The position numbers and the translations under genes were made by a program. Under the pieces are notes generated by a model. The model saw only the letters and a program-made list of their open reading frames with translations, searched no databases and was not told the origin of the DNA. A DNA stretch of 64,000 bases from Pseudoteredinibacter isoporae. Lineage in GTDB: Bacteria > Pseudomonadota > Gammaproteobacteria > Pseudomonadales > Cellvibrionaceae. Location: contig NZ_JAAONY010000001.1 in assembly GCF_011602085.1 (NCBI RefSeq), positions 1,798,001 through 1,862,000 of the forward strand, given 5' to 3'. This document shows, in pieces, positions 44,062-53,255 of this stretch (within the stretch, counting starts at the first letter, position 1; each line of letters opens with the position of its first letter).

Positions 44062-46380
44062 TTAAAAGTTGTAGCTGAATTCAACACCTACGGTACGTGG
44101 CTTGGAGACCCATACCTGAGTGTTGTTGATACCGTAACCGTACTGGTTGTTCAGGTCACCGTTGGCCCAGCCACGTTCGAAGTACTCTTCACTGAAGATA
44201 TTTTCTACCCACAGTACCGCACTCCAGTCTGCTTCGCTATCGTAGCCAAAGCGGATGTTGGTTTCGTGGTGACTTTCCTGGGAAACCTGAGGATTGTTGT
44301 CCAGATCACTGAACTGTTTACCCTGGAAGAAGTGCTCCACAGTGACATAGGTTTCGCCGCCTTCCATTGGAATGGTGTAAGTGGCCACGGTAGAGGTGCT
44401 GAACTTCGGTGAGAACGGCAACTGATTGCCTTCACAGGCTTCGTTACAGGCCGTGCCTACGACATCGGTATCATCCGAAATTTCAGTTTCCTGATAGGAC
44501 GCGGTGAAGAACAAATCCAGATTGTCGGTTGGCAGGTAACGGATATCCAGTTCGAAACCGGTACCATCGGCTTCACCCAGGTTTTCTACGCGAGTGGCGC
44601 CATTGTCGAAATAGGACAGCTGCAAATCTTCATAGGTGTAGGAGTACAACGCCAGGTTGGCTTGTAAACGGTTATCCAGCAGCTTGGTTTTGATACCCAC
44701 TTCGAAGCTGTCTACGGTTTCTGGTGCAAACGCTTCCGGCTTGGTGCCTGGGTCGGCGATACCGTCTTCATCCACGTCAACCAGAATGGCCCCGTAAGTT
44801 GCAAAACCGCCCGCTTTGTAACCCTGACCGTAGTTGGCGTACAGGGTAATTTCTTCGCTCAGCTGATAATTGGCCGCGATACGCTGGGTGGTGTCGCTCC
44901 AGGTTTGTTCATCGTAAACAAAATCCGGAATCACGTATTCGAAGTTGAAGTTGTTACCCAGATAACCACCGGAATCGGCAACGCGAATGCCCATTTCTTT
45001 GGTGTCTTCGGTGTAACGAACACCGTACATGATGTCGAGGTTTTCCATCGGGGTCCAGGTCAGGTCGGCAAATACGGCCCAACCATCGGCTTCCACTTTG
45101 TTGAAAATGTCTTCGCGCTTGCCATCCAGAACGGAATCGCGGGCTTCGGCGATATCGTCAGCGGTGGGTTCAGCTTCCAGCCAGTAGCGCAGGAAGTTTG
45201 GATCCGCACAGCCGCCGGTTACCGGGCCGTCAAAGTCTGGAGAATCGGTGCGACCAATCGCATTACACAGGGCGTCTTCATCGGCGATGGTGCCGGTGTT
45301 GGCATCAATGCTTTCGTTGTAGTAGCTCGCGCCCAGGAAACCTACCAGGGTATCGCTGGCTTCAAAGTTTAAACGCAATTCCTGGCTGAAATAATCAACG
45401 TCGGTGTCCAGGAAGAAATTGTCGATCAGGGTGGGGCGGGCGTCATAATCTTCTACGTAGAAGAAGTTATACGTTTTCCAGCCGGTGATCGAGGTGAGGC
45501 TCATGCTTTCGTTAATGTCGATTTCAACGTTAGCGGTGATGTTGGCAATTTCACCTTCATCGATTGCGTCTTTGCCTTTCAGATCCTGGCTGACTTTGTC
45601 GCGCGGCAGGCCTAAGGTTTCATCCCAGTAAATGGAAGAGTTTTGTTCGCGATCTTCATATTGTGCGGTAATGGTAGCGTCAACGGTGTCACCCATATAA
45701 CGCAGTGCAAAACGACCGGAGCTGCGCTCGTGGAAGCCGAAATCGTCACCGCCCTGAATATTTTCCAGGTAACCGTCTTCGGATAAATCGTAAACGCTGG
45801 CGCGCATGGCCCAGTTTTCACTGAGGGGCACGTTGATGGTGCCGGTTACTTCGCGACGATTGTATTCCGCCAGACCAACTTTTACCTTGCCTTCAAATTC
45901 GTCGACAGGCTTTTGTGTTTTGATGCTGACCGCACCGGCAATGGCGTTACGGCCGAACAGGGTACCCTGTGGACCTTTAACCACTTCCGCGCCGGCCATG
46001 TCGTAGAATGAACTCTGCACACCACCGGTACGACCGGCCCATACACCGTCAACAAAAACGGCGACAGATGGATCGCCACCCACACCAAAGTCGTTGGTGC
46101 TGATGCCGCGCATGGCCATGGCGTCGGAGAAGCTGTCTTCGGTTGCGCCGCTGAAACCTGGCGACAGCACGACGAGATCACGGACGTCTTCAACGCCAGC
46201 ACGTTCCATAAAATTCTGGCTAAAGGCGTTTACCGCCAATGGCACGTCTTGCAGGCTTTGTTCGCGCTTCTGGGCAGTAACAACTACCTCTTCAATCTCC
46301 ACCGCCGTAGCAGACATACTGCTTGCAGCAATGGCCAGAGACAGAAGGCTCTTGGGTAAATATTGCGTGGTTTTGCTCAT
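44062..46380 (-). CDS. TonB-dependent outer-membrane receptor
   Basis: 772 residues from the ATG at 46380, chosen because GGAGAG precedes it; 28 further in-frame codons upstream are not signal-like. A signal peptide ends near SATA; the plug starts IEEVVVTAQKREQSLQDVPL and contains AEVVKGPQGTLFGRNAIAGAVSI. The barrel ends VGVEFSYNF. Its gene neighbours suggest an amine or amine-conjugate ligand. A CCCC-GTTT-GGGG element lies 172 bp upstream. Confidence 0.92.
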   Translation of the reverse strand: MSKTTQYLPKSLLSLAIAASSMSATAVEIEEVVVTAQKREQSLQDVPLAVNAFSQNFMERAGVEDVRDLVVLSPGFSGATEDSFSDAMAMRGISTNDFGVGGDPSVAVFVDGVWAGRTGGVQSSFYDMAGAEVVKGPQGTLFGRNAIAGAVSIKTQKPVDEFEGKVKVGLAEYNRREVTGTINVPLSENWAMRASVYDLSEDGYLENIQGGDDFGFHERSSGRFALRYMGDTVDATITAQYEDREQNSSIYWDETLGLPRDKVSQDLKGKDAIDEGEIANITANVEIDINESMSLTSITGWKTYNFFYVEDYDARPTLIDNFFLDTDVDYFSQELRLNFEASDTLVGFLGASYYNESIDANTGTIADEDALCNAIGRTDSPDFDGPVTGGCADPNFLRYWLEAEPTADDIAEARDSVLDGKREDIFNKVEADGWAVFADLTWTPMENLDIMYGVRYTEDTKEMGIRVADSGGYLGNNFNFEYVIPDFVYDEQTWSDTTQRIAANYQLSEEITLYANYGQGYKAGGFATYGAILVDVDEDGIADPGTKPEAFAPETVDSFEVGIKTKLLDNRLQANLALYSYTYEDLQLSYFDNGATRVENLGEADGTGFELDIRYLPTDNLDLFFTASYQETEISDDTDVVGTACNEACEGNQLPFSPKFSTSTVATYTIPMEGGETYVTVEHFFQGKQFSDLDNNPQVSQESHHETNIRFGYDSEADWSAVLWVENIFSEEYFERGWANGDLNNQYGYGINNTQVWVSKPRTVGVEFSYNF

Positions 46381-46550
46381 GGATAGACTCTCCGATGGAG
46401 TTTTATAGGTGTTATTTTTGCTACGACACGGCTTCATAGGCCAAGTCTTATTGCGCAAACGCATTATTAAAATAGTCGGGCCGATCGAGCCGTTATTGCT
46501 TGGCTTTTCCGGCCTTAGCTCATCCTAGCGCTGTGGGTAAAGCAAACAAT

Positions 46551-46564
46551 GCCCCGTTTGGGGT
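46551..46564. promoter_or_regulatory. Candidate operator, receptor side
   Basis: GCCCC-GTTT-GGGGT, nearly the same as ACCCC-ACTT-GGGGT at 47648, between the LuxR-type gene and the TonB receptor. Two such sites flank the regulator gene, one in front of each target. Confidence 0.45.
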
Positions 46565-46619
46565 AAACGCTTCCTTGTAAGTGGCGGAAAAGAGGGGGCT
46601 CAACCGCAGAATCTGCGGC

Positions 46620-47522
46620 TTAGTCTTCGCCGTTGGCCGGGGCTTCGGGCTTGGCGAAATAGCTTGCCAGAGGGTCTTCTCCGGGCGATTGTTCAAAGTG
46701 GGAAAGGGAATTCAGGAACAGGGAGAACAACTCGGTTTGCGAGCTGACATCCAGTTTTTGATACATGTTTTTGCGGTGACGGCGAAGTGTTTCCGGTGAT
46801 ATTCCGAGTTTCTCGGCCGACAAATTGGTGTTGTGTCCTTGCAGCATCAAACCCAAAACGTCCTTTTCGCGGCCGGTCAGCAATGAGCGGCCAAACAGGT
46901 CAAAGGCTCGGTGAACACTTTTGTTGACGCCTCGAACGTCAATCTTTTCGCCTTCCCGGTCGACCAGATTGGCCTGACGGGAATGCAGTTGAGAAAGGCT
47001 GCGAATGCTGGGTTCGATATTTTGCAAAAAGCACAGCTCGTCTTCGCTGAAGGCGCGGGTTTGCTTGTTGCGCATGAGTGAAATATGAAGGCAGGCGTCG
47101 TCGTCCAGTTCGATGATGTAGGCAATTTCATCGCTGGTGTCCAATTGGGCATAGTAGCTGCGGTAATAATCACTCTGTTTGAAATGCGAGGCACTGATCT
47201 CGGTAATGCGATACACCCCGGGGGATTTCTGGTTCTTGATACCGGAAAGATAAAAAGGGTCGAGCAGGTAGCCACCATCGATATAGCGATCGATTTGCAC
47301 ATCCACCTCTTCGCGGGCGATCTCGTAGTAAATGGCCTCGGGGGCCAGATCCCGGCGGAACAGCCAGATCTGGGGGTGGTCGACTTCCATATGCTGTTGC
47401 AGGACAGCAACCATGCGGGGGAAGAAAGCCTCATCGCCACAGTGATCTATAATTTCCGCCAGAGCCTGATTCCATTGGGAAAGGTCGGGAAGCGAGGCAG
47501 GGGTGGTGGCTGAGTCAGGCAT
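46620..47522 (-). CDS. LuxR-type transcriptional regulator of the amine cluster
   Basis: 300 residues. The C-terminal HTH is LLTGREKDVLGLMLQGHNTN followed by LGISPETLRRHRKNMYQKL. The N-terminal 200 residues are acidic and have no recognised ligand motif. It is encoded between the TonB receptor (same strand, downstream) and the aminotransferase (divergent), with a CCCC/GGGG palindrome on each side of the gene. Confidence 0.82.
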   Translation of the reverse strand: MPDSATTPASLPDLSQWNQALAEIIDHCGDEAFFPRMVAVLQQHMEVDHPQIWLFRRDLAPEAIYYEIAREEVDVQIDRYIDGGYLLDPFYLSGIKNQKSPGVYRITEISASHFKQSDYYRSYYAQLDTSDEIAYIIELDDDACLHISLMRNKQTRAFSEDELCFLQNIEPSIRSLSQLHSRQANLVDREGEKIDVRGVNKSVHRAFDLFGRSLLTGREKDVLGLMLQGHNTNLSAEKLGISPETLRRHRKNMYQKLDVSSQTELFSLFLNSLSHFEQSPGEDPLASYFAKPEAPANGED

Positions 47523-47647
47523 ACGTGGCTAGTACTGTGGGATTGTGTTTATGCTTATCGTTATGGCCCGGAGGGTATTTCGCTCTGGACACGGTTTCAA
47601 TCTAATCCTGCCCCGCAGGCTTGTCAAATGAGGCCAGGCCCATTCCT

Positions 47648-47661
47648 ACCCCACTTGGGGT
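47648..47661. promoter_or_regulatory. Candidate operator, aminotransferase side
   Basis: ACCCC-ACTT-GGGGT palindrome placed centrally in the 262-bp divergent region, about 125 bp from both start codons. A near copy lies at 46551. Confidence 0.5.
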
Positions 47662-47784
47662 GTTGTTGTCGGCCGTTTGTTTATGATCCCATAGACAGGT
47701 AATCCACGAATTGTATCACCACGGCACCGCATCCTCTAAATATAGGTTAAAACCCAGGTGCCGCGAGCTGAATTGGAGAAGAGA

Positions 47785-49146
47785 ATGAGCGAAGTAAGAA
47801 GTACCGCCCAGTGGCAAGAGCTGGATGCCAAGCACCACCTGCATCCGTTTACCGATTTTAAAGACCTGGCCGAGAAGGGCAGCCGCATTATCGTGAAAGC
47901 CGAAGGTGTGTATATCTACGACAGCGAAGGTAATCAGATTCTGGACGGTATGGCCGGCCTGTGGTGCTGTAACCTGGGTTATGATCGTAAAGAGATTGTA
48001 GATGCTGTACAGCAGCAGCTGACCGAGTTGCCGTTCTACAACAACTTCTTCCAGTGCAGCCACCCGCCTTCCATTGAATTGTCGCGTTTGATCACTGAGA
48101 TCGCGCCAGAGCACATGAACAATGTGTTCTACACCAATTCCGGTTCCGAGGCGAATGACACCGTTATTCGTATGATCCACCGCTTCTGGGATTTGCAGGA
48201 ACAGCCACAGCGTAAAACCATCATCGCCCGCAAGAACGGTTACCACGGTTCCACCATTGCTGCAGGCAGCCTGGGTGGTATGAATGGTATGCACAAGCAG
48301 TACGCGACGCTGCCAGGTATCGAGCATATTGATCAGCCATACTGGTTTGGTGAAGGCGGTGATATGGACCCGGCCGAGTTTGGTGTTCAGGTTGCCCGTC
48401 AGCTGGAAGCCAAAATTGATGAGCTGGGTGCCGACAAGGTGGCTGCCTTTATTGCCGAACCTATTCAGGGTGCCGGTGGCGTGATTGTTCCGCCTGAAAC
48501 CTACTGGCCGGAAATTTCCCGAATCTGTAAAGAGAAAGGCATTTTGCTGGTATGTGACGAAGTGATTTGTGGCTTTGGCCGTACTGGTGAGTGGTTTGGT
48601 TCTTCTTACTACGGTGCCGAGCCGGATCTGATGCCATTCGCAAAAGGTGTAACGAACGGCTACCAGCCTCTGGGTGGTGTACTGGTGTCTGATCGTGTTG
48701 CGGATGTACTGAAAAGCAAGGGCGGTGAGTTCACCCACGGCTTTACGTATTCCGGTCATCCGGCGGCCTGTGCGGCAGCGATTGCCACGATCAAGTCTTT
48801 GCGCGAAGGCAAGCATATTGAGCGTGTGCGCGAAGAGACGGGCCCTTATCTGCAGAAGCGCTGGGCTGAGCTGGCTGAGCACCCGCTGGTGGGCGAAACC
48901 CGCGGTGTTGGTTTCCTGGCGGCTCTGGAACTGGTTAAGAACAAAGAAACCCGTGAGCGTTTTGATGACGACTGTACCGCTGGCGCGATCTGTCGCGATG
49001 CCTGTACTGAAAGTGGTCTGGTGATGCGTGCGGTAGGTGACATGATGGTGGTGGCGCCACCATTAACCATGACGAAAGAACAGATTGATGAGTTGGTGGA
49101 GAAGGCGAAGAAAGCCTTGGACATCACACTTAGCAAGTTAACTTGA
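47785..49146 (+). CDS. Class III PLP aminotransferase (putrescine/omega-amino acid type)
   Basis: 453 residues from the ATG at 47785, preceded by GGAGAAGAG; a GTG 27 nt upstream is less likely. The PLP-binding region is complete: SGSEANDTVIRM, HGSTIAAGSLGG, DEVICGFGRTG, and FAKGVTNGYQPLGG with the Schiff-base Lys. Closest in plan to SpuC-type putrescine:pyruvate aminotransferases. It would produce an aminoaldehyde from an imported amine. A terminator follows. Confidence 0.9.
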   Translation: MSEVRSTAQWQELDAKHHLHPFTDFKDLAEKGSRIIVKAEGVYIYDSEGNQILDGMAGLWCCNLGYDRKEIVDAVQQQLTELPFYNNFFQCSHPPSIELSRLITEIAPEHMNNVFYTNSGSEANDTVIRMIHRFWDLQEQPQRKTIIARKNGYHGSTIAAGSLGGMNGMHKQYATLPGIEHIDQPYWFGEGGDMDPAEFGVQVARQLEAKIDELGADKVAAFIAEPIQGAGGVIVPPETYWPEISRICKEKGILLVCDEVICGFGRTGEWFGSSYYGAEPDLMPFAKGVTNGYQPLGGVLVSDRVADVLKSKGGEFTHGFTYSGHPAACAAAIATIKSLREGKHIERVREETGPYLQKRWAELAEHPLVGETRGVGFLAALELVKNKETRERFDDDCTAGAICRDACTESGLVMRAVGDMMVVAPPLTMTKEQIDELVEKAKKALDITLSKLT

Positions 49147-49157
49147 TGTAGTGCTTT

Positions 49158-49192
49158 AGCCCCAGCCTGAATTAGCCTGGGGCTTTTTTTTT
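49158..49192 (+). terminator. Rho-independent terminator after the aminotransferase
   Basis: AGCCCCAG / CTGGGGCT stem followed by nine T. Confidence 0.9.
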
Positions 49193-49369
49193 GCCTGTCT
49201 CAAGCCAAAGCGAACAGAAAAACGAATAGAATAAAAGCCCCGGCGACTCCGGTCGTTCACCAAGGGTTATTTGACAAAAATCAGTATAAGAAGCTTCTTG
49301 AAAGCGCCAGCTAATTTTTAAAATAAAAATCTGCAACAGCAGAACTCAAGCGATCGATGTAGGTATTCC

Positions 49370-50734
49370 ATGAGCAATCATCTCAAATCCCTTCGTTTAC
49401 CCGATTTAACTCTGTTTACGGTCTCGGCCATATTGTTGTTGGATACCCTGGCCGCTGCAGCGGCTGTTGGTGTATCCAGTATCTTCTGGTGGTTATTTCT
49501 GGGTTTAATCTTCTTCCTGCCGTTTGGCCTGATCAGTGCCGAAATGGGGACCAGTTACCCGGAGCAGGGCGGAGTGTATGCCTGGGTCAGAAACGCTTAC
49601 GGAAAGCGTTGGGGTTCGAGAGTTTCCTGGGCGTACTGGGTGAACACCGCATTGTGGAACCCGGCGATTTTTATTTTATTTGCCGGGGTTTTCAAACAAC
49701 TCTTTGCGCCGGATTTGTCCCTGGCTTGGCAGATCGGGATGGGTATCGCGTTATCCTGGGTTGCGGTACTGATCAATATCATGACGTTGGACATCGGGAA
49801 ATGGGTGCCTAATCTTGGTGCGATTTTAAAAATTATTATTTTTGCGGCGTTGATTATCGGTGGCCTGGTACATGTGCAAAACGAAGGCATGGCCAATGAA
49901 ATTAATCTCAGCACGATTGCGCCGAACTGGAGCAGCAGCCTGGAGTACATTCCGGCGATTATTTACGGCATGCTGGGTTTTGAACTGATGAGTTCCAGTA
50001 GTGAAGAAATGGAAAATCCTTCACGCGATATTCCAAAAGCGATTTTATTTTCTGGAATCATTATCTTGGCTTTCTATAGCCTGGGGACTTTTGCGGTGTT
50101 GGCGGCTGTGCCGGTAGCGGATGTGAATTTGGTGGAAGGGCTGATCGATACACTGAACATGCTGTTTGGGGGTTCCAGTCTGGGCGCGACTTTTGTGTTG
50201 GTGCTAGGGGTTGCAGCCTTGTACACTTTTTTCTCCAACGGTGTCACCTGGGCGCTGGGTTGTAATCGCTCCATGGCTGAAGCTGCTATTGATGGCGAGT
50301 TGCCAAAAATCTTTGCGAAGGAACATCCGCGTTATGGCACCCCGGTAGGCGCTGCGATTGCGATGGGTGTTGTGAGCACGGCGGTATTGTTACTTTATGG
50401 TTTGATGGCATCTTCCAATGAAGATTTGTTCTGGTCTTTGTTCTCGTTCAGCGCGGTTATTTTCCTGCTGACGTATATCGGTATGATGCTGGCCTTTTTG
50501 AAACTGCGTCGCGATGATGCTGAAAAGGCACGCCCTTTTAAAGTGCCGGGTGGACCACTTGTTGCCAGATTGCTGGCCTATATGTGTCTGTCAGTGATTG
50601 TGTTGGCGATTGTTCTGTTTGTGTATGTGCCGTCTGAAGGTATGCAGTGGCCAGTATTGATTGGCACCATCGTAACGATGATGCTGGGTGAGGTGCTGGT
50701 ACGCATTGCCGAGAAGCAGGAGCCTGCCCACTAG
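49370..50734 (+). CDS. APC-family amino acid/polyamine permease
   Basis: 454 residues, twelve hydrophobic helices. The first helix region LTLFTVSAILLLDTLAAAA and GLISAEMGTSYPEQGGVYAWV are typical of the APC superfamily. It brings an amine or amino acid across the inner membrane, fitting the PuuA-like synthetase and the aminotransferase. It has its own upstream region after a terminator. Confidence 0.9.
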   Translation: MSNHLKSLRLPDLTLFTVSAILLLDTLAAAAAVGVSSIFWWLFLGLIFFLPFGLISAEMGTSYPEQGGVYAWVRNAYGKRWGSRVSWAYWVNTALWNPAIFILFAGVFKQLFAPDLSLAWQIGMGIALSWVAVLINIMTLDIGKWVPNLGAILKIIIFAALIIGGLVHVQNEGMANEINLSTIAPNWSSSLEYIPAIIYGMLGFELMSSSSEEMENPSRDIPKAILFSGIIILAFYSLGTFAVLAAVPVADVNLVEGLIDTLNMLFGGSSLGATFVLVLGVAALYTFFSNGVTWALGCNRSMAEAAIDGELPKIFAKEHPRYGTPVGAAIAMGVVSTAVLLLYGLMASSNEDLFWSLFSFSAVIFLLTYIGMMLAFLKLRRDDAEKARPFKVPGGPLVARLLAYMCLSVIVLAIVLFVYVPSEGMQWPVLIGTIVTMMLGEVLVRIAEKQEPAH

Positions 50735-50748
50735 CCCCTTCTTATCCA

Positions 50749-50781
50749 GGCTGCGATGTCCTCGGATGTCGCAGCCTTTTT
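50749..50781 (+). terminator. Rho-independent terminator after the permease
   Basis: GGCTGCGA / TCGCAGCC stem followed by a T-run. Confidence 0.85.
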
Positions 50782-50865
50782 GTTTGTTCCGCTTCCAATT
50801 TCCCTATTTTTATCAGCGCGCAAAAACACTATCGAATATTCGTTTTTACTAAATTGAAAAATATT

Positions 50866-50932
50866 ACTTTCCAATATGGAAAGTTAGGGCTATAGTTACT
50901 TTCCGTGTTGGAAAGTAACTGTGTTGGAAAGT
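50866..50932. promoter_or_regulatory. Operator array before the membrane protein/regulator pair
   Basis: ACTTTCC-N5-GGAAAGT at 50866-50884, GTTACTTTCC-N5-GGAAAGTAAC at 50895-50919 and a further GGAAAGT at 50926-50932. GTGTTGGAAAGT is repeated 16 bp apart. This is a clear dimer-binding array, most likely for the winged-helix protein encoded by the second gene. Confidence 0.65.
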
Positions 50933-50998
50933 GATCGTGTTAAAACGCAAGAGCGTGACATGAGTGATGTAGAACAGTAATGAGAGCGGAGTGGAAAC

Positions 50999-51481
50999 AT
51001 GATGGATAAAGATCAGCATATTGACGCACAAGCCGCAAAGGCGGCCTTAAAAGATATAGAAAGCAGTCAGCAGAACCTTCAAAAAGCCATGAGGTTGCCC
51101 GTTTGGCTTTCGGTTTTCTCAAGCCTGAGTTATGGCCTCATTGTGTTTTCATGGGGTATGACCGAGCACGAAAACCTATGGGCCCTGGGTCTTTATATTG
51201 GCCTGGGTTTGTTTCTGGCATCGGCAGCATTGGCCATGTATAGCTCAAAGCTGATGGGTTTGAAAGCCAATCTGATCCCGAAAAATAAGAGTGGTTTATT
51301 ATTTTATCTGGTGTCGGTCGTTGCTTTTGGGCTGCTGGTGTTAGGCGGGCGAACATTGCGCCTGGAAGGCTTTGCATCCGCTCCGCATATTGCCGCGTTT
51401 TTATCGGCGGCTTTGATGTTCTATTTTCAGTACTGGCATCCTGCGGGTGAAATGCAAAGAATAGGGGCGGATGATGAGTAA
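50999..51481 (+). CDS. Four-helix membrane protein, unknown
   Basis: 160 residues. A short charged N-terminus (KDIESSQQNLQKAM) precedes four transmembrane helices. It overlaps the downstream regulator gene by 11 bp, the usual layout of a small membrane protein controlled by its own winged-helix regulator. Function unknown. Confidence 0.7.
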   Translation: MMDKDQHIDAQAAKAALKDIESSQQNLQKAMRLPVWLSVFSSLSYGLIVFSWGMTEHENLWALGLYIGLGLFLASAALAMYSSKLMGLKANLIPKNKSGLLFYLVSVVAFGLLVLGGRTLRLEGFASAPHIAAFLSAALMFYFQYWHPAGEMQRIGADDE

Positions 51482-51761
51482 GCTGGATACCGTAATTCAC
51501 GCTCCGAATCGTCTGCAAATTTGCGCGGCATTGTCGACCAGCGCTGAGTTGGAATTCAAGTTTCTGAAAGAACAGTTGGATGTGAGCGATTCTGTATTGT
51601 CCAAGCATTTAAAAACTCTGGAAGAGGCGGGTTATATCAGCATCAATAAGCGCAGCGACTTTGCCCGGCCAAGGAGCTGGATTGCGTTAACAAGTTTGGG
51701 AAGAAAAGCGTTTGCAGGTCATGTAGCCGCGTTGAAGGACATTGTTTCAGGCCTGGAATAA
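51471..51761 (+). CDS. Winged-helix regulator (MarR/PadR-like, HTH_34 type)
   Basis: 96 residues, a bare winged helix: APNRLQICAALSTS, LKEQLDVSDSVLSKHLKTLEEAG (recognition helix) and a wing ending in PRSWIALTSLG. It starts inside the end of the membrane-protein gene. The operator array at 50866 is its likely target. No ligand domain. Confidence 0.82.
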   Translation: MMSKLDTVIHAPNRLQICAALSTSAELEFKFLKEQLDVSDSVLSKHLKTLEEAGYISINKRSDFARPRSWIALTSLGRKAFAGHVAALKDIVSGLE

Positions 51762-51808
51762 AAATATTTACGAATTCCGAGGGCCAATTGCAATAAATAA
51801 CGCCCAAT

Positions 51809-51836
51809 AAAAAAGCCTGTGAAAACAGGCTTTTTT
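51809..51836. terminator. Bidirectional terminator
   Basis: AAAAAAGCCTG / CAGGCTTTTTT, serving the plus-strand regulator gene and the minus-strand bamD gene that ends at 51861. Confidence 0.9.
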
Positions 51837-51860
51837 ATTGGTGGCAAATGAATGAATAAT

Positions 51861-52865
51861 TTATTCAAAAATGCCAAAGGTAATTCGATGATACCAGGGG
51901 CGATCACCGCTGGCTTCCTGAGCGTTCACCGCCTGACGAGCTTGGCGGTCGCTGCTGTAGGCTGGATTATAAACGGCTCGGCTATCAAAACCCGGTGGGT
52001 CTTGTTTGTCGAGGAAGCCAAAGGTCAGCTTGCTCAACCAGCCGCGCTCACCTGAGTCGGCGTGGAACTGATAGTTGAAGGTGCCGTCGCTGCCGATTGC
52101 CGGATGATCCGGATAGTTTTCCTTCAGGATAGCCAGATTGGTTTCTGCCAGATCGTCCATACCCAGAGCGTGATAGCCCTGAATGGTAACCGCAAGACCA
52201 TCGGGTACCGCCGGAGTTTTCTGGAAGTTTTCAACCACGTAGCGACCCCGGTTGGTTGCGGCAACGTAGGCTCCGCGTTTGAAATAATAGTTGGCAACGT
52301 GAATTTCATAACGGGCCAGCAAGTTACGCAGATAAATCATGCGCTTTTCCGCATCCGGCGCGTAGTTGCTGTTCGGGAAGCGGGCAATCAGCTGGGAAAA
52401 ATAGGTGAAGGATTCGCGGGCGCTGCCGGGGTCACGACGGGTAAGATCGGTGGGCAGGAAGCGTTCAAACAAGCCTTTGCCTTCAGAGAAAGACGACAGG
52501 CCTTTCATGTAGTAGGCGTAATCCACATTGCGATGCTGTGGGTGCAAACGAATAAAACGATCCGCGGCTGCAGAGGCAGCTTCGGTTTCTGAACTCTTGT
52601 AGTAAGCGTAGATCAGTTCAAGCTGGGCTTGTTCGGCGTATTTGCCGAACGGGAAGTTCTCTTCCAGAGCCTGTAGTGTTTTGGTGGCGCGTTCCCACTG
52701 CTTGGTATCGAGCTGGCGCTGGGCAGCTTCGTAAAACTGACGCTCAGAGTCGTACTGTGGCTTCTCTTCATCCTCTTCGTCTTGGAAGTAAGAACAAGCG
52801 CTAAGGGTGAGTGCCAATAGTAGACTTAAGACCAGCTTGGCCCCGATGGAGGGGTAGTTTTGCAT
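51861..52865 (-). CDS. bamD: Outer membrane protein assembly lipoprotein BamD
   Basis: 334 residues. The lipobox LTLSAC (Cys about residue 24) is followed by TPR repeats ([31 protein letters not shown]). It is part of the BamABCDE machine that inserts barrels, including the TonB receptors here. Divergent from rluD, a conserved arrangement. The C-terminal extension past the TPR part makes it longer than the 245-residue E. coli form, as in pseudomonads. Confidence 0.94.
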   Translation of the reverse strand: MQNYPSIGAKLVLSLLLALTLSACSYFQDEEDEEKPQYDSERQFYEAAQRQLDTKQWERATKTLQALEENFPFGKYAEQAQLELIYAYYKSSETEAASAAADRFIRLHPQHRNVDYAYYMKGLSSFSEGKGLFERFLPTDLTRRDPGSARESFTYFSQLIARFPNSNYAPDAEKRMIYLRNLLARYEIHVANYYFKRGAYVAATNRGRYVVENFQKTPAVPDGLAVTIQGYHALGMDDLAETNLAILKENYPDHPAIGSDGTFNYQFHADSGERGWLSKLTFGFLDKQDPPGFDSRAVYNPAYSSDRQARQAVNAQEASGDRPWYHRITFGIFE

Positions 52866-53255
52866 GTTCGGAACTCTCTTCAGGAGTGTTTTAGTTTTTC
52901 TTGTGGAAACGGTTTAAAATAGCCGGTTTCCGCCCATATGAGTTATTGATCGCTTGTTGATCAAGCTTCCCGTGGCACCCATTTGCACCCCAGGCCGTAA
53001 AGTTAAGGGTGCTATTTAAACACAAGGCTTGGCTAAACCCCAAGGTATTCGTTCAGCCTGACGGCATCGACGATAACAAGGCAGTTGGGCCTTTTAAAAA
53101 CGGCAAAATACACAGTGCTAATGGCATGAATTCAGCCGAAATTGGGCAAAAAACAGACACATGTAATCTGGATTTGTCCCCATTTCAGCTCTAAGCTGCT
53201 TTTAGCATCCGATGCCGTACAGAATTTGGCCTGCGGGCCATAGGTAGACAGTAGA
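52866..53255. other. Divergent promoter region bamD/rluD
   Basis: 390 bp. It must hold promoters for both genes, but no clear consensus elements stand out by eye. The frames present are not protein-like. Confidence 0.45.

Noticed and set aside
47716-48882. 388-residue open frame on the minus strand
   Set aside because: It lies opposite the well-supported aminotransferase gene and has no family features; it is a by-product of codon bias.
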